The position numbers were made by a program, and so were the translations under genes. Positions 43,658-51,863 of a stretch of 64,000 bases of DNA are shown here, piece by piece. Under the pieces are notes generated by a model. It ran no database searches. It had not been told where the DNA came from and saw nothing but the letters and a program-made list of their open reading frames with translations. Source of the stretch: Phocaeicola coprophilus. GTDB lineage: Bacteria > Bacteroidota > Bacteroidia > Bacteroidales > Bacteroidaceae. The stretch covers positions 62,001 through 126,000 of the forward strand of contig JACJJM010000001.1 of assembly GCA_016900015.1 (NCBI GenBank), written 5' to 3'. Position 1 is the stretch's first letter, and each line of letters begins with the position of its first letter.

Positions 43658-43712
43658 GGTAAATGTAGATTTCTTTGAATAGTTTAAATGAATTGTGTTA
43701 TTAATAAGTGGG

Positions 43713-44783
43713 TTAATGTCGTTTGGATTGGATGAGTATGGTGTGTTCGTCTTCGATGGTGAAAGTCATGTCCTGGGTGTATTCCATCAGCTCCAGGATG
43801 TTCAGCAGGTTGTCGTGGCGCGTGATGCGTCCGCTGAACTGCAACGCCTTGATGGCCTCGTCGCCATAGCGCACCTGCACGTCATACCAGCGCGAGAGCA
43901 CCGTCATGATGTCGCCCAGCGGAGCGTCCTCGAATTGCAGCTTTCCCGTGTGCCAGGCCGTGTAGAAGCTGGGGTTCACAAGTTGTGAGGTCAGTGTCCC
44001 GTCCGCCGGGTTGTAGGCGGTGAGTTCGCCGGGCTGCATGGTGTAGGTCTGTCCGGGCGCCTGCACCTGTACGGAGCCTTCCACGAGCACCACTTCCACT
44101 TCCCGGCCCGTGTAGGCCCGCAGGTTGAACGAGGTGCCGAACTGCTGCACCTGCACTTCGCCCGTCTGCACGAAGAAGGGGCGCGCGGCGTCCTTGGCTA
44201 TTTCGAAATAGGCTTCGCCCTCCAGTCTCACCACGCGGCGGTCATCCTCGAAAGCCAGCGGATAGGTCAGGCGCGAGGATGCGTTCAGGTGTACCCGTGT
44301 GCCGTCGGGCAGCTCGATGCGAAACTCTCCGTCCTTGTCCGTCGCCAGCGTGTTGTATTGCTGCGCGGCTTCCCGGTCGTCCGATTGCCGGTAGACGATT
44401 TGTGCCTGTCCCACGGTGGCATTGGCCACCTGGGGCAGCGACAGGCTGTCGGAAGCCTCGTCGAGCGACACCGTGCGACCGTCGGCCAGCGTCAGGACAG
44501 CTTTGCCTTCGGGCGGGGCCGAAATGGCCAGCGTCGGTTGTTCTTCAGCGGGTCTGTTCAGGAAATACAGGCCTGTCCCCAGCGCGATGAGGACGACGGC
44601 TGCATATTGCAGGACGCGCCTCATGACGAGCCGTCGGCGGAGGGGGATGCCTGTCCGTCGGCAGAAGGTCTGCCATGCTTTTTCCCGATTCACTTGTCGA
44701 TAGGCCTGATAGCGTGGCAGGAAGCGTTCGTCCGTTTTCAGCCGCTCCATCAGTTCCCGGAGTTGTCTGTTGTCGATAGCCAT
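43713..44783 (-). CDS. FecR family anti-sigma factor
   Basis: A 356-residue protein: cytosolic N-terminus, one membrane segment (VLQYAAVVLIALGTGLYFL near residues 60-78), and a periplasmic FecR domain with GEFRIELPDGTRVHLNASSR near 150-169, LEGEAYFEIAKDAARPFFV near 183-201 and FGTSFNLRAY near 212. The C-terminal DUF4974 part ends TFTIEDEHTILIQSKRH. It would hold the ECF sigma factor inactive until the STN domain of SusC signals binding. Start at 44783 (MAIDNRQL). It is intact, unlike the sigma and SusC genes on either side. Confidence 0.93.
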   Translation of the reverse strand: MAIDNRQLRELMERLKTDERFLPRYQAYRQVNREKAWQTFCRRTGIPLRRRLVMRRVLQYAAVVLIALGTGLYFLNRPAEEQPTLAISAPPEGKAVLTLADGRTVSLDEASDSLSLPQVANATVGQAQIVYRQSDDREAAQQYNTLATDKDGEFRIELPDGTRVHLNASSRLTYPLAFEDDRRVVRLEGEAYFEIAKDAARPFFVQTGEVQVQQFGTSFNLRAYTGREVEVVLVEGSVQVQAPGQTYTMQPGELTAYNPADGTLTSQLVNPSFYTAWHTGKLQFEDAPLGDIMTVLSRWYDVQVRYGDEAIKALQFSGRITRHDNLLNILELMEYTQDMTFTIEDEHTILIQSKRH

Positions 44784-45384
44784 TTTTTTCTGCGTTTTAT
44801 TACAGAACGATTTTTGCCTTGAAAAGGATGACAAGTTTTCTTAGGAAAATTTTCATTTATAGCAAAAAAAGAAAGGGAAAGGAGGAATTGCACGTTGCCT
44901 GGTGTGATTATTTGTTGATTATTCATAAAGTACCCGGATATGAAATCAATCATTACAAAATTACGGCCGGAGAAGCCTTTCCCGCAGGGGATACCACTGC
45001 GGCCGGCCACGCCTTCCTTTCGGCCCGACCACGGATAGGAGTCCGTCGTCGCCTGCCCTCCTTTCCGTGGTCGGCCGGATTCCTTTCCGCTGAAAGGCGT
45101 TAAAAAGGGGCAGGGCCGGGACGTTCTGTCCGGTCTTGGGCAGGAGGAAAATTCGGTGGAAACTGGTCGGGACTCACGGCTCGTGCGCCCGAATGCCAAC
45201 GCGCTGTGTATCATGGTTTACCCAATCGGGCAGGCAGACACTGCGTCCCTGAACATGCCGTTTCGGCATCCTCTCCGGGCCGGCGAATGCCGGTGGCGGA
45301 GCAAGGGGCTTCCTCCCTGTCTTCGGGCGGGGCGACAGGGCGGACGGAGTGCCAGGGCGGTGAAGATAGACCGGTGTGAAAAAA
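44784..45384. other. Long spacer between fecR and the sigma gene
   Basis: These 601 bases contain REP-like copy f (44999-45105) and no convincing gene. Sigma and fecR genes usually lie close together, so this spacer looks like a later insertion. Confidence 0.55.
44999..45105. repeat. REP-like palindromic element, copy f
   Basis: CCCGACCACGGATAGGAGTC faces GCCCTCCTTTCCGTGGTCGG, with further TTCCTTTCGG and TTCCTTTCCG units at both ends. Confidence 0.8.
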
Positions 45385-45992
45385 TCACACATGAGCGTGA
45401 GGTTTTTCTTCAGGAACTGTGGACAAAGCAGACGGAGGGCCACTCTTCATGCCGAAAAGAGAAGAAAAAAAGAGCATCGGGAGGTGTTTTTTTATTTTCT
45501 GCATCGCACGCATCTTTTGAGTTTTCACCGTGACGACGGAGATTTGCAGTGCGTCGGCGATTTCCTTGTTCTTCTTGCCGTCGAGTGCCATGAGGAACAC
45601 CTTGCGACACTGTTCCGGCAGTTCGTCGATGAGGCTGAACAGTTTCTGGTATTCCTCTTCGCGGTTCAGCTCGTCCTCTTCGGGCATTTCAGGCATTTCG
45701 GCCATCTTGTTCGCATAGTCCTGTTCGATGTGCTGGTGTTTCAGGTAGTCGAGCGCCGTGTTTCGGACGTAGGTGTAGAGGTAACTGCGGAAAGCGGTGA
45801 AGGTGGGAAAGGTGACATCGACTCCCAAATGTAGACAAAAAGGTCCTGCACGATGTCTTCAGCCGCCTCGTCGGAGAGTATGATTTCGCTCACATAACTC
45901 ACGAGCATCGGGTAGACCTGTTCATACAAGGTGCGGAAGCCCTTGATGTCTTTGGCGTTGATTTGTGCGATGAGTTTATCCTTTTGTATCAT
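45385..45992 (-). pseudogene. Frameshifted ECF sigma-70 factor
   Basis: The first frame (45992 to about 45820) gives region 2: MIQKDKLIAQINAKDIKGF, SEIILSDEAAEDIVQDLFVY, IWE. The second frame continues with GVDVTFPTFTAFRSYLYTYV, RNTALDYLKH and region 4 (DELPEQCRKVFLMALDGKKN, EIADALQISVVTVK). Together they form one ECF sigma factor broken at about 45820, where TGGGAGTCGAT joins Trp-Glu directly to the Val of GVD. The total of 608 bases is one short of a multiple of three; loss of 7 bases between two GGAG repeats would explain this. It would normally transcribe the SusCD locus with FecR as partner. Confidence 0.88.
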
Positions 45993-46024
45993 TGTCGGTT
46001 GTCATTGACTTGAAGCTGCCGCGA

Positions 46025-46032
46025 CAAAGATA
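46025..46032 (-). promoter_or_regulatory. -7 box upstream of the sigma gene
   Basis: The complement reads TATCTTTG, matching TAnnTTTG, 33 bases before the sigma start. The region where the -33 box should lie is occupied by a run of ten G (46046-46055). Confidence 0.5.
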
Positions 46033-46045
46033 CGGAAAATCCAGT

Positions 46046-46055
46046 GGGGGGGGGG
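46046..46055. repeat. Homopolymer of ten G in the sigma promoter region
   Basis: A G10 run, the longest homopolymer noticed in the window, begins 13 bases upstream of the -7 box of the sigma gene. Length change by slippage would alter promoter spacing. Confidence 0.85.
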
Positions 46056-46214
46056 TAAAAATTGAGGAGTAAATGTGCTTGCGGATGAGGATTTCAGCCT
46101 GTGGCTGCCTTTTTTCCCAGGCAGAGAAAACCGCGCCCGGGTGTCAGCCTCGTCGCGAGGCCTTGTCCGGACGCGGAACCAAAGTTTCTAAAAAACAATC
46201 AATAATCCCCAGTG

Positions 46215-46976
46215 TTATTTCTTTTCTAAGAGTTGCTTCAGTTCGACAGGTTTGTCGGTCGTGATGAAGTCCACCTTTTGGTCGATGAGCCACTGCATCA
46301 TGTCCGTGTCGTCGACCGTCCAGGAATTGGTCTTCAAGCCCAGCTCGCGGGCCTCCTTAATCCATTCGGGGTGTTTCTTGAACACCTTGTAGTGGTAGTC
46401 TGCGCCGGCCATGCCCAGCTTTTTGAGTTCCTCCGGGGCGACATCTCCGTTCAGGTAATAGACCGGTGCGCCGGGAGCTTCCTTCACCAGTTCCTTGCAG
46501 ATGTTCATGCTGAAGGAGATGTAGTCGACGCGTTTTTCCAGTCCGTGCTTGCGCACCAGTGCGACGATGGCTTTCACGGCACGGTCTTCGTTGGCTTCCT
46601 CCTTGTGAGGCTTGATTTCCAGGATGAGCTGCACGCCTCCCAGCTCTTTGCCCTTCACGAGATATTGCTCCAGCGTGGGCAACGTCTCTCCGTTGGGCAA
46701 TTTCAGGTCCTTGATGTCCGCATAGCGGCTTGTCTCGATGACATGTCCCTGTATGTCGTCGTCATGATTCACCACGGGCACGCCGTCGGCTGTGATGGAC
46801 ACGTCGAATTCTGACCCATAAACACCGGCTTCGGCCGATTTTACAAGTGCCGTGATGGAGTTTTGTGCCGACCCCTCACAGTCCCAATAGCCACGGTGGG
46901 CGATTACCCGGGTCTGGGCAAACAGGATGCCGCAGCTTCCCACAGCCAGCATGGCTGCAATCAATCGTTTCTTCAT
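46215..46976 (-). CDS. Glycerophosphodiester phosphodiesterase family protein
   Basis: A 253-residue exported enzyme with a signal peptide (residues 1-20). The GDPD motifs are VIAHRGYW near residue 22, GSEFDVSITADGVPVVNHDD near 55-74 (metal-binding Glu and Asp, catalytic His) and LILEIKPH near 120. It would hydrolyse glycerophosphodiesters to glycerol-3-phosphate in the periplasm. Start at 46976 (MKKRLI) is supported by a -7 box (CAAAGGTA at 47043-47050, minus strand). It is divergent from the phosphatase gene. Confidence 0.92.
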   Translation of the reverse strand: MKKRLIAAMLAVGSCGILFAQTRVIAHRGYWDCEGSAQNSITALVKSAEAGVYGSEFDVSITADGVPVVNHDDDIQGHVIETSRYADIKDLKLPNGETLPTLEQYLVKGKELGGVQLILEIKPHKEEANEDRAVKAIVALVRKHGLEKRVDYISFSMNICKELVKEAPGAPVYYLNGDVAPEELKKLGMAGADYHYKVFKKHPEWIKEARELGLKTNSWTVDDTDMMQWLIDQKVDFITTDKPVELKQLLEKK

Positions 46977-47208
46977 AGATAAGCAATAATGATATAAGAT
47001 GAAGAATTGCCACTCTTCATTCGGCATTCTTCATTTCCGATGCAAAGGTAATACGAACCTTGTTTCAAGCATATTACCATCCGGTGACAAAATTGATTCT
47101 TTTTTCTGCCTTTGTCTTTTGCCACAGTGATTTTACGCGTTTGTAACAAGTATGTCACCCCGAAGCCGTTCTTTTGCGCATCAAAAATCAATTCTCAGTA
47201 CAAACATT

Positions 47209-48858
47209 ATGAAGAAAGTATTCATGACACTGTGTGCCGCGTTTGCGTTGGGCCTGTTCCCGGCCAAGGCTGCACCTCAAACGGCCGGTGTGGCACGTCC
47301 CAAGCTGGTCGTTGGCATCGTAGTCGACCAAATGCGTTGGGACTATCTGTATCGTTATTATGACCGCTACGGCGAGGGCGGATTCAAACGCTTGCTGAAC
47401 GAGGGTTTCAACTGCGAGAACACGCAGCTCGACTATGTGCCCACGGTGACGGCCATCGGACACACGTGTATCTACACCGGTTCTGTGCCTTCCATCCACG
47501 GCATTGCCGGCAATGATTTCATCTTCCGCCATACGGGCAAGAAAACATATTGCACCGACGACGAGACGGTCAGCAGCGTGGGCTGTGACAATGCCGCGGG
47601 CAAGATGTCTCCTCGCAACCTGCTCGTCACCACGGTGGGCGACGAACTTCATCTGGCCACCAATTTCCGTGCGAAAGTCATCAGTGTCTCGCTCAAAGAC
47701 CGTGCTTCCATCCTTCCGGGAGGACACACGGCTGACGGGGCTTACTGGTTTGACAGCAAGACCGGACGCTGGATTACGAGCACATACTACCGCAATGAAC
47801 TTCCTGCCTGGCTCGTGAAGTTCAATGCCACTGACCCGGCACGCCGCCTCATGGAGCAGGACTGGAACACGCTCTATCCGCTCGACACCTACGTGCAGAG
47901 CACAGCTGATGACACGCCCTATGAGACCCCCTTCGAGAAGGGCGGAAAGGCCACGTTCCCCGTGCGCACTTCCAAGCTGTTGAAGACAGACGGCTATGGC
48001 GTCATCCGTGAGACGCCCTACGGCAACACGATGACTCTCCAGGTGGCTTCCGAAGCACTCACGAATGAAGAGCTGGGGCAGGACGACATCACTGACTTGC
48101 TTGCTGTCAGCCTCTCTTCTACGGACTATGTCGGCCACCGTTTCGGCCCGAATGCCGTCGAGACGGAGGATACATACCTGCGCTTGGACAAGGACCTCGC
48201 TGCCTTCCTCAACCTCCTCGACGAGAAAGTGGGTGCAGGCAACTACACTGTCTTCCTCACGGCTGACCACGCTGCGGCGCACAACGTCCGTTTCCTGGCT
48301 GACCGCAAGGTGCCTGCCGGAGCTTGGGACGCTGCGGCTGAAGAAGCGGCCCTCGATTCGCTGGTGGCTGCCGACTTCCACGTCGAAGACGGCGTGCAGG
48401 CCGTGATGAACTATCAGGTGTTTCTCAACCGTGCGAAGCTCCAGGCTGCCGGAGCTGACTTTCACGAAGTGAAGCAAGCTGTCATCCGTCATCTGCGTTC
48501 GCATGACGAGGTGATGTATGCCGTCGACCTGGAAGAGGCCGGCACGGCTCCCTTGCCCGCCCCCGTGCGCGAGCGCGTCATCAATGGTTATAACAACAAG
48601 CGCAGCGGCGACATCCAGGTGGTGCTCAATCCCGGATGGTATGACGCCGAAGACCGTGGTGCCCAAGGAACGACCCACGGTGTGTGGTGTCCCTACGATG
48701 CTCACATCCCCTTGATCTTTATGGGCTGGGGCGTGCGTCAGGGCGAGACTACACGTGCCGTCCGCATGACTGACATTGCTGCCACCGTCTCTGCCCTGCT
48801 CCATATGCAGATGCCGAGCGGATGTGTCGGAACGCCGGTCAGTGAAGCGTTGAAATAA
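47209..48858 (+). CDS. PafA-like alkaline phosphatase superfamily protein
   Basis: A 549-residue exported protein. VVGIVVDQMRWDYLYRYYDRYGEGG (shown in part: IVVDQMRWDYLYRYYDRYGE) near residues 35-57 provides the first metal Asp; the nucleophile is the Thr in PTVTAIGHT (residues 78-86), and STDYVGHRFGP near 306-316 and TADHAA near 354 give further zinc ligands. The pattern matches PafA, the calcium-stimulated phosphomonoesterase of Bacteroidetes, instead of PhoA. It lets the cell take phosphate from many phosphomonoesters. A GDPD gene is divergent, consistent with phosphorus scavenging. Confidence 0.9.
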   Translation: MKKVFMTLCAAFALGLFPAKAAPQTAGVARPKLVVGIVVDQMRWDYLYRYYDRYGEGGFKRLLNEGFNCENTQLDYVPTVTAIGHTCIYTGSVPSIHGIAGNDFIFRHTGKKTYCTDDETVSSVGCDNAAGKMSPRNLLVTTVGDELHLATNFRAKVISVSLKDRASILPGGHTADGAYWFDSKTGRWITSTYYRNELPAWLVKFNATDPARRLMEQDWNTLYPLDTYVQSTADDTPYETPFEKGGKATFPVRTSKLLKTDGYGVIRETPYGNTMTLQVASEALTNEELGQDDITDLLAVSLSSTDYVGHRFGPNAVETEDTYLRLDKDLAAFLNLLDEKVGAGNYTVFLTADHAAAHNVRFLADRKVPAGAWDAAAEEAALDSLVAADFHVEDGVQAVMNYQVFLNRAKLQAAGADFHEVKQAVIRHLRSHDEVMYAVDLEEAGTAPLPAPVRERVINGYNNKRSGDIQVVLNPGWYDAEDRGAQGTTHGVWCPYDAHIPLIFMGWGVRQGETTRAVRMTDIAATVSALLHMQMPSGCVGTPVSEALK

Positions 48859-48891
48859 GTTTTTTCCAGAATAGTAGGTTTTGATAGGTGT

Positions 48892-48935
48892 TTCGCCTCG
48901 GGTGTCTTTGAGCGTCCGGGGCGAATTTCTTTTTT
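48892..48935 (+). terminator. Terminator of the phosphatase gene
   Basis: TTCGCCTCGG (48892-48901) pairs with CCGGGGCGAA (48916-48925, one G-U), followed by TTTCTTTTTT. It lies 33 bases after the stop codon. Confidence 0.8.
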
Positions 48936-49403
48936 CTGTAGCCGCTGAGAATTGAAAATTTCCGCCCTTTCGCCCGTAGGGCTGCAAAAAAACGAAAATA
49001 GACGGCTTAGCGAAATGCAAGAAGTAAGCCTTAGAGCCTTTCTTTTTGTTTCTTTCGGGATGTTTGGTTGGATAAATGTAAAAGAAATGCGGTGGTTTGC
49101 GTCTGAGGAGTGCACATTTTGTCACTTGAGGGTGCTTCTTCCTCTGGGAGTGTTCCAGGAGGAATGAGGCGCGAGGATGGCTCCCGTCTCCTCTCCGTCC
49201 TTGCGGAATGCCCTATAAAGGGTAGCCGACCTGGCAAAGGAGTCCGTGGTCGGCTACCCTCCTTTCCGTGGTCGGCTACCCTTTAGGGCGTCCTCGCGTG
49301 GTGTCTTTGCCCCTCGCTCAAAACCTTTTCTGCGGGAAAGCGCGTAAACGAAAAAATGTCTACCTTTGCAATCGGTTGATTAAGAGAAATAAATAGACAG
49401 AAA
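48936..49403. other. Intergenic region before mnmG
   Basis: It holds REP-like copy g (49213-49290) and a -7 box TACCTTTG at 49361-49368 that probably serves mnmG. No gene is supported. Confidence 0.55.
49213..49290. repeat. REP-like palindromic element, copy g
   Basis: GGGTAGCCGACC, then GTGGTCGGCTACCC and CCTTTCCGTGGTCGGCTACC follow each other. It lies between the phosphatase and mnmG genes. Confidence 0.8.
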
Positions 49404-51275
49404 ATGGAATTTAGCTATGACGTTGTTGTCATCGGTGCAGGACATGCCGGTTGCGAAGCTGCGGCCGCTGCGGCCAACCTTGGCGCGAAGGTGTGCCTGA
49501 TTACGATGGATATGAATAAAGTCGCCCAGATGAGTTGCAATCCTGCCGTGGGCGGCATTGCAAAGGGACAAATCGTTCGTGAGATAGATGCATTGGGCGG
49601 ATACATGGGGGTGGTGACCGACCGCACGGCCATCCAGTTTCGCATGCTGAACCGTTCGAAAGGGCCTGCCATGTGGAGTCCTCGTGCGCAGTGCGACCGT
49701 GGGAAATTCATTTGGGCGTGGCGCGAGGTTCTCGACGGCATCCCCAATCTGCACATCTGGCAGGACACGGTGACCGAACTGCTGGTGAAGGACGGTGAGG
49801 CCACGGGCGTGAAGACGCAGTTGGACGTCACTTTCCATGCAAAGGCCGTCGTACTCACAGCCGGGACATTCCTCAACGGACTGATGCACTTCGGCCGTGT
49901 GAAGCTGCCCGGAGGCCGTGTCTCCGAACCGGCCTCGCTCCTGCTCACGGAGTCCATCGCCCGCCATGGCATCACATACGGCCGCATGAAGACCGGTACG
50001 CCCGTGCGCATTGACGGCCGCAGCGTGGATTATAGCCTCATGGAGACACAGGACGGAGAGTGTGATTTTCATAGCTTTTCTTTCCTGAGCGAGCCTCGGA
50101 AGCTGAAGCAGTTGCAGTGCTGGACGTGTTTCACCAATCCTGAAGTGCATGCCGTCTTGCGTGCCGGCCTCCCCGACTCTCCTTTATATAATGGACAAAT
50201 CCAGAGCATAGGCCCTCGCTATTGCCCCAGCATCGAGACTAAAATCGTGACCTTCCCCGACAAGGAGCAACACCAGCTTTTCCTCGAACCCGAAGGTGAA
50301 AATACGCAGGAGCTGTATCTGAACGGCTTTTCGTCGTCCCTGCCCATCGACATCCAGGTGGAAGCCCTGAAGAAGATTCCGGCCTTCCGCGACCTGGTCA
50401 TCTATCGCCCGGGCTACGCCATCGAGTATGACTACTTCGACCCGACACAGTTGAAACATACGCTGGAGTCGAAGGTCGTGAGAAACCTTTTCCTTGCGGG
50501 ACAGGTCAACGGCACGACTGGCTATGAGGAAGCCGGAGGCCAGGGCTTGGTGGCCGGAGTGAATGCAGCCATCAACTGCCAGGGCGGCGAACCCTTCGTG
50601 CTCCATCGCGACGAGGCTTACATCGGTGTGCTCATTGATGACTTGGTGACTAAAGGTGTCGACGAACCCTATCGCATGTTTACTTCGCGTGCGGAATACC
50701 GCATCCTGCTCCGGCAGGACGATGCCGACATGCGTCTGACGGAGCGTGCCTACCGTCTGGGGCTTGCCAGCCGCGAACGCTATGACCGTCTCTGCCGCAA
50801 GCGTGACGACATCGAACGCATCGTGCGCTTCACGGAAACTTATTCCATCAAGGCCGACTTGATAAATCCGGCTTTGGAATCGCTCGGCACGACGCCCCTC
50901 CGTCAAGGCTGCAAGCTCATCGATTTGGTCAACCGCCCGCAAGTGACACTGACAAACATTGCCGAACACATTTCTGCCTTCCGCCGTTGCCTCAACTCCG
51001 TTACGGAACGTCGCGACGAAACAATCGAAGCCGCAGAGGTACGTGTCAAGTATCAGGGCTATATCGACCGTGAGCGGATGATTGCCGAGAAGATGCAGCG
51101 CTTGGAGAATATCAAGATTAAAGGTAAGTTTGACTACGCTTCTCTCCAGTCGCTCTCGACCGAGGCCCGCCAGAAGCTCTTGAAGATAGACCCGGAGACT
51201 CTGGCCCAAGCCAGCCGCATACCCGGCATCTCCCCAAGCGATGTCAACGTCCTGCTGGTGCTGCTTGGACGATGA
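49404..51275 (+). CDS. mnmG: tRNA uridine-5-carboxymethylaminomethyl modification enzyme MnmG
   Basis: A 623-residue protein of standard length. The FAD-binding N-terminus reads DVVVIGAGHAGCEAAAAAAN (residues 6-25), followed by CNPAVGGIAKG near 48-58, and later VNGTTGYEEAGGQGLVAGVN near 369-388. With MnmE it makes the cmnm5 modification of wobble uridine in tRNA. It heads the conserved run mnmG-apt-uvrC-dtd-mazG-deoC. A -7 box at 49361-49368 precedes it. Confidence 0.98.
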   Translation: MEFSYDVVVIGAGHAGCEAAAAAANLGAKVCLITMDMNKVAQMSCNPAVGGIAKGQIVREIDALGGYMGVVTDRTAIQFRMLNRSKGPAMWSPRAQCDRGKFIWAWREVLDGIPNLHIWQDTVTELLVKDGEATGVKTQLDVTFHAKAVVLTAGTFLNGLMHFGRVKLPGGRVSEPASLLLTESIARHGITYGRMKTGTPVRIDGRSVDYSLMETQDGECDFHSFSFLSEPRKLKQLQCWTCFTNPEVHAVLRAGLPDSPLYNGQIQSIGPRYCPSIETKIVTFPDKEQHQLFLEPEGENTQELYLNGFSSSLPIDIQVEALKKIPAFRDLVIYRPGYAIEYDYFDPTQLKHTLESKVVRNLFLAGQVNGTTGYEEAGGQGLVAGVNAAINCQGGEPFVLHRDEAYIGVLIDDLVTKGVDEPYRMFTSRAEYRILLRQDDADMRLTERAYRLGLASRERYDRLCRKRDDIERIVRFTETYSIKADLINPALESLGTTPLRQGCKLIDLVNRPQVTLTNIAEHISAFRRCLNSVTERRDETIEAAEVRVKYQGYIDRERMIAEKMQRLENIKIKGKFDYASLQSLSTEARQKLLKIDPETLAQASRIPGISPSDVNVLLVLLGR

Positions 51276-51334
51276 ACCGGCGAAGTGTTCCACGTGAAAC
51301 AAAAGATAGAACTAAATAGAATAATGAGCTTATT

Positions 51335-51859
51335 ATGAGCAAAGAAACATTGAAAAATAGTCTGAGAACTATAAGTGATTTCCCCGTGAAGGGCATTCTC
51401 TTCTGGGACGTGACGACCTTGTTTAAAGATGCTGTCTGCCTCCATGAACTGGAGGAGGTGCTTTATGAAATGTATAAGGACCGGGGCATCACAAAGGTGG
51501 TAGGCATAGAGTCGCGCGGCTTCATCATGGGCGCGGCTTTGGCTGTCCGCTTGGGAGCTGGCTTCGTCATGGCTCGCAAGCCGGGCAAGCTCCCAGCCGA
51601 CGTGCTGGAAGAAAGCTATGACAAGGAGTACGGACGCGACACTATCCAAATCCATAAAGATGCTATCACGGAGGACGACGTCGTCCTGCTCCACGACGAC
51701 CTTCTGGCCACAGGCGGCACGATGTGTGCGGCCTATCGCCTCGTGCAGCGATTCCACCCGAAGCAGGCCTATGTGAACTTCATCATCGAACTGGAGCATC
51801 TGAATGGCCGGGCCAATTTCCCCGAGGAGGTGTGCCTGGAAACTGTCTTGCAAGTCTGA
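51335..51859 (+). CDS. apt: Adenine phosphoribosyltransferase
   Basis: A 174-residue enzyme: DFPVKGILFWDVTTLFKD near residues 14-31, GIESRGFIMGAALAVRLGAG near 57-76, RKPGKLPAD near 82, and the PRPP-binding loop VVLLHDDLLATGGTMCAA near 113-130. It turns adenine and PRPP into AMP. The spacing of 59 bases after mnmG and the uvrC start 4 bases after its stop suggest one transcript. Confidence 0.97.
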   Translation: MSKETLKNSLRTISDFPVKGILFWDVTTLFKDAVCLHELEEVLYEMYKDRGITKVVGIESRGFIMGAALAVRLGAGFVMARKPGKLPADVLEESYDKEYGRDTIQIHKDAITEDDVVLLHDDLLATGGTMCAAYRLVQRFHPKQAYVNFIIELEHLNGRANFPEEVCLETVLQV

Positions 51860-51863
51860 AGCC

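Noticed and set aside
45156-45533. A 125-residue plus-strand frame between fecR and sigma
   Set aside because: It overlaps the sigma gene antisense and has no coding character.
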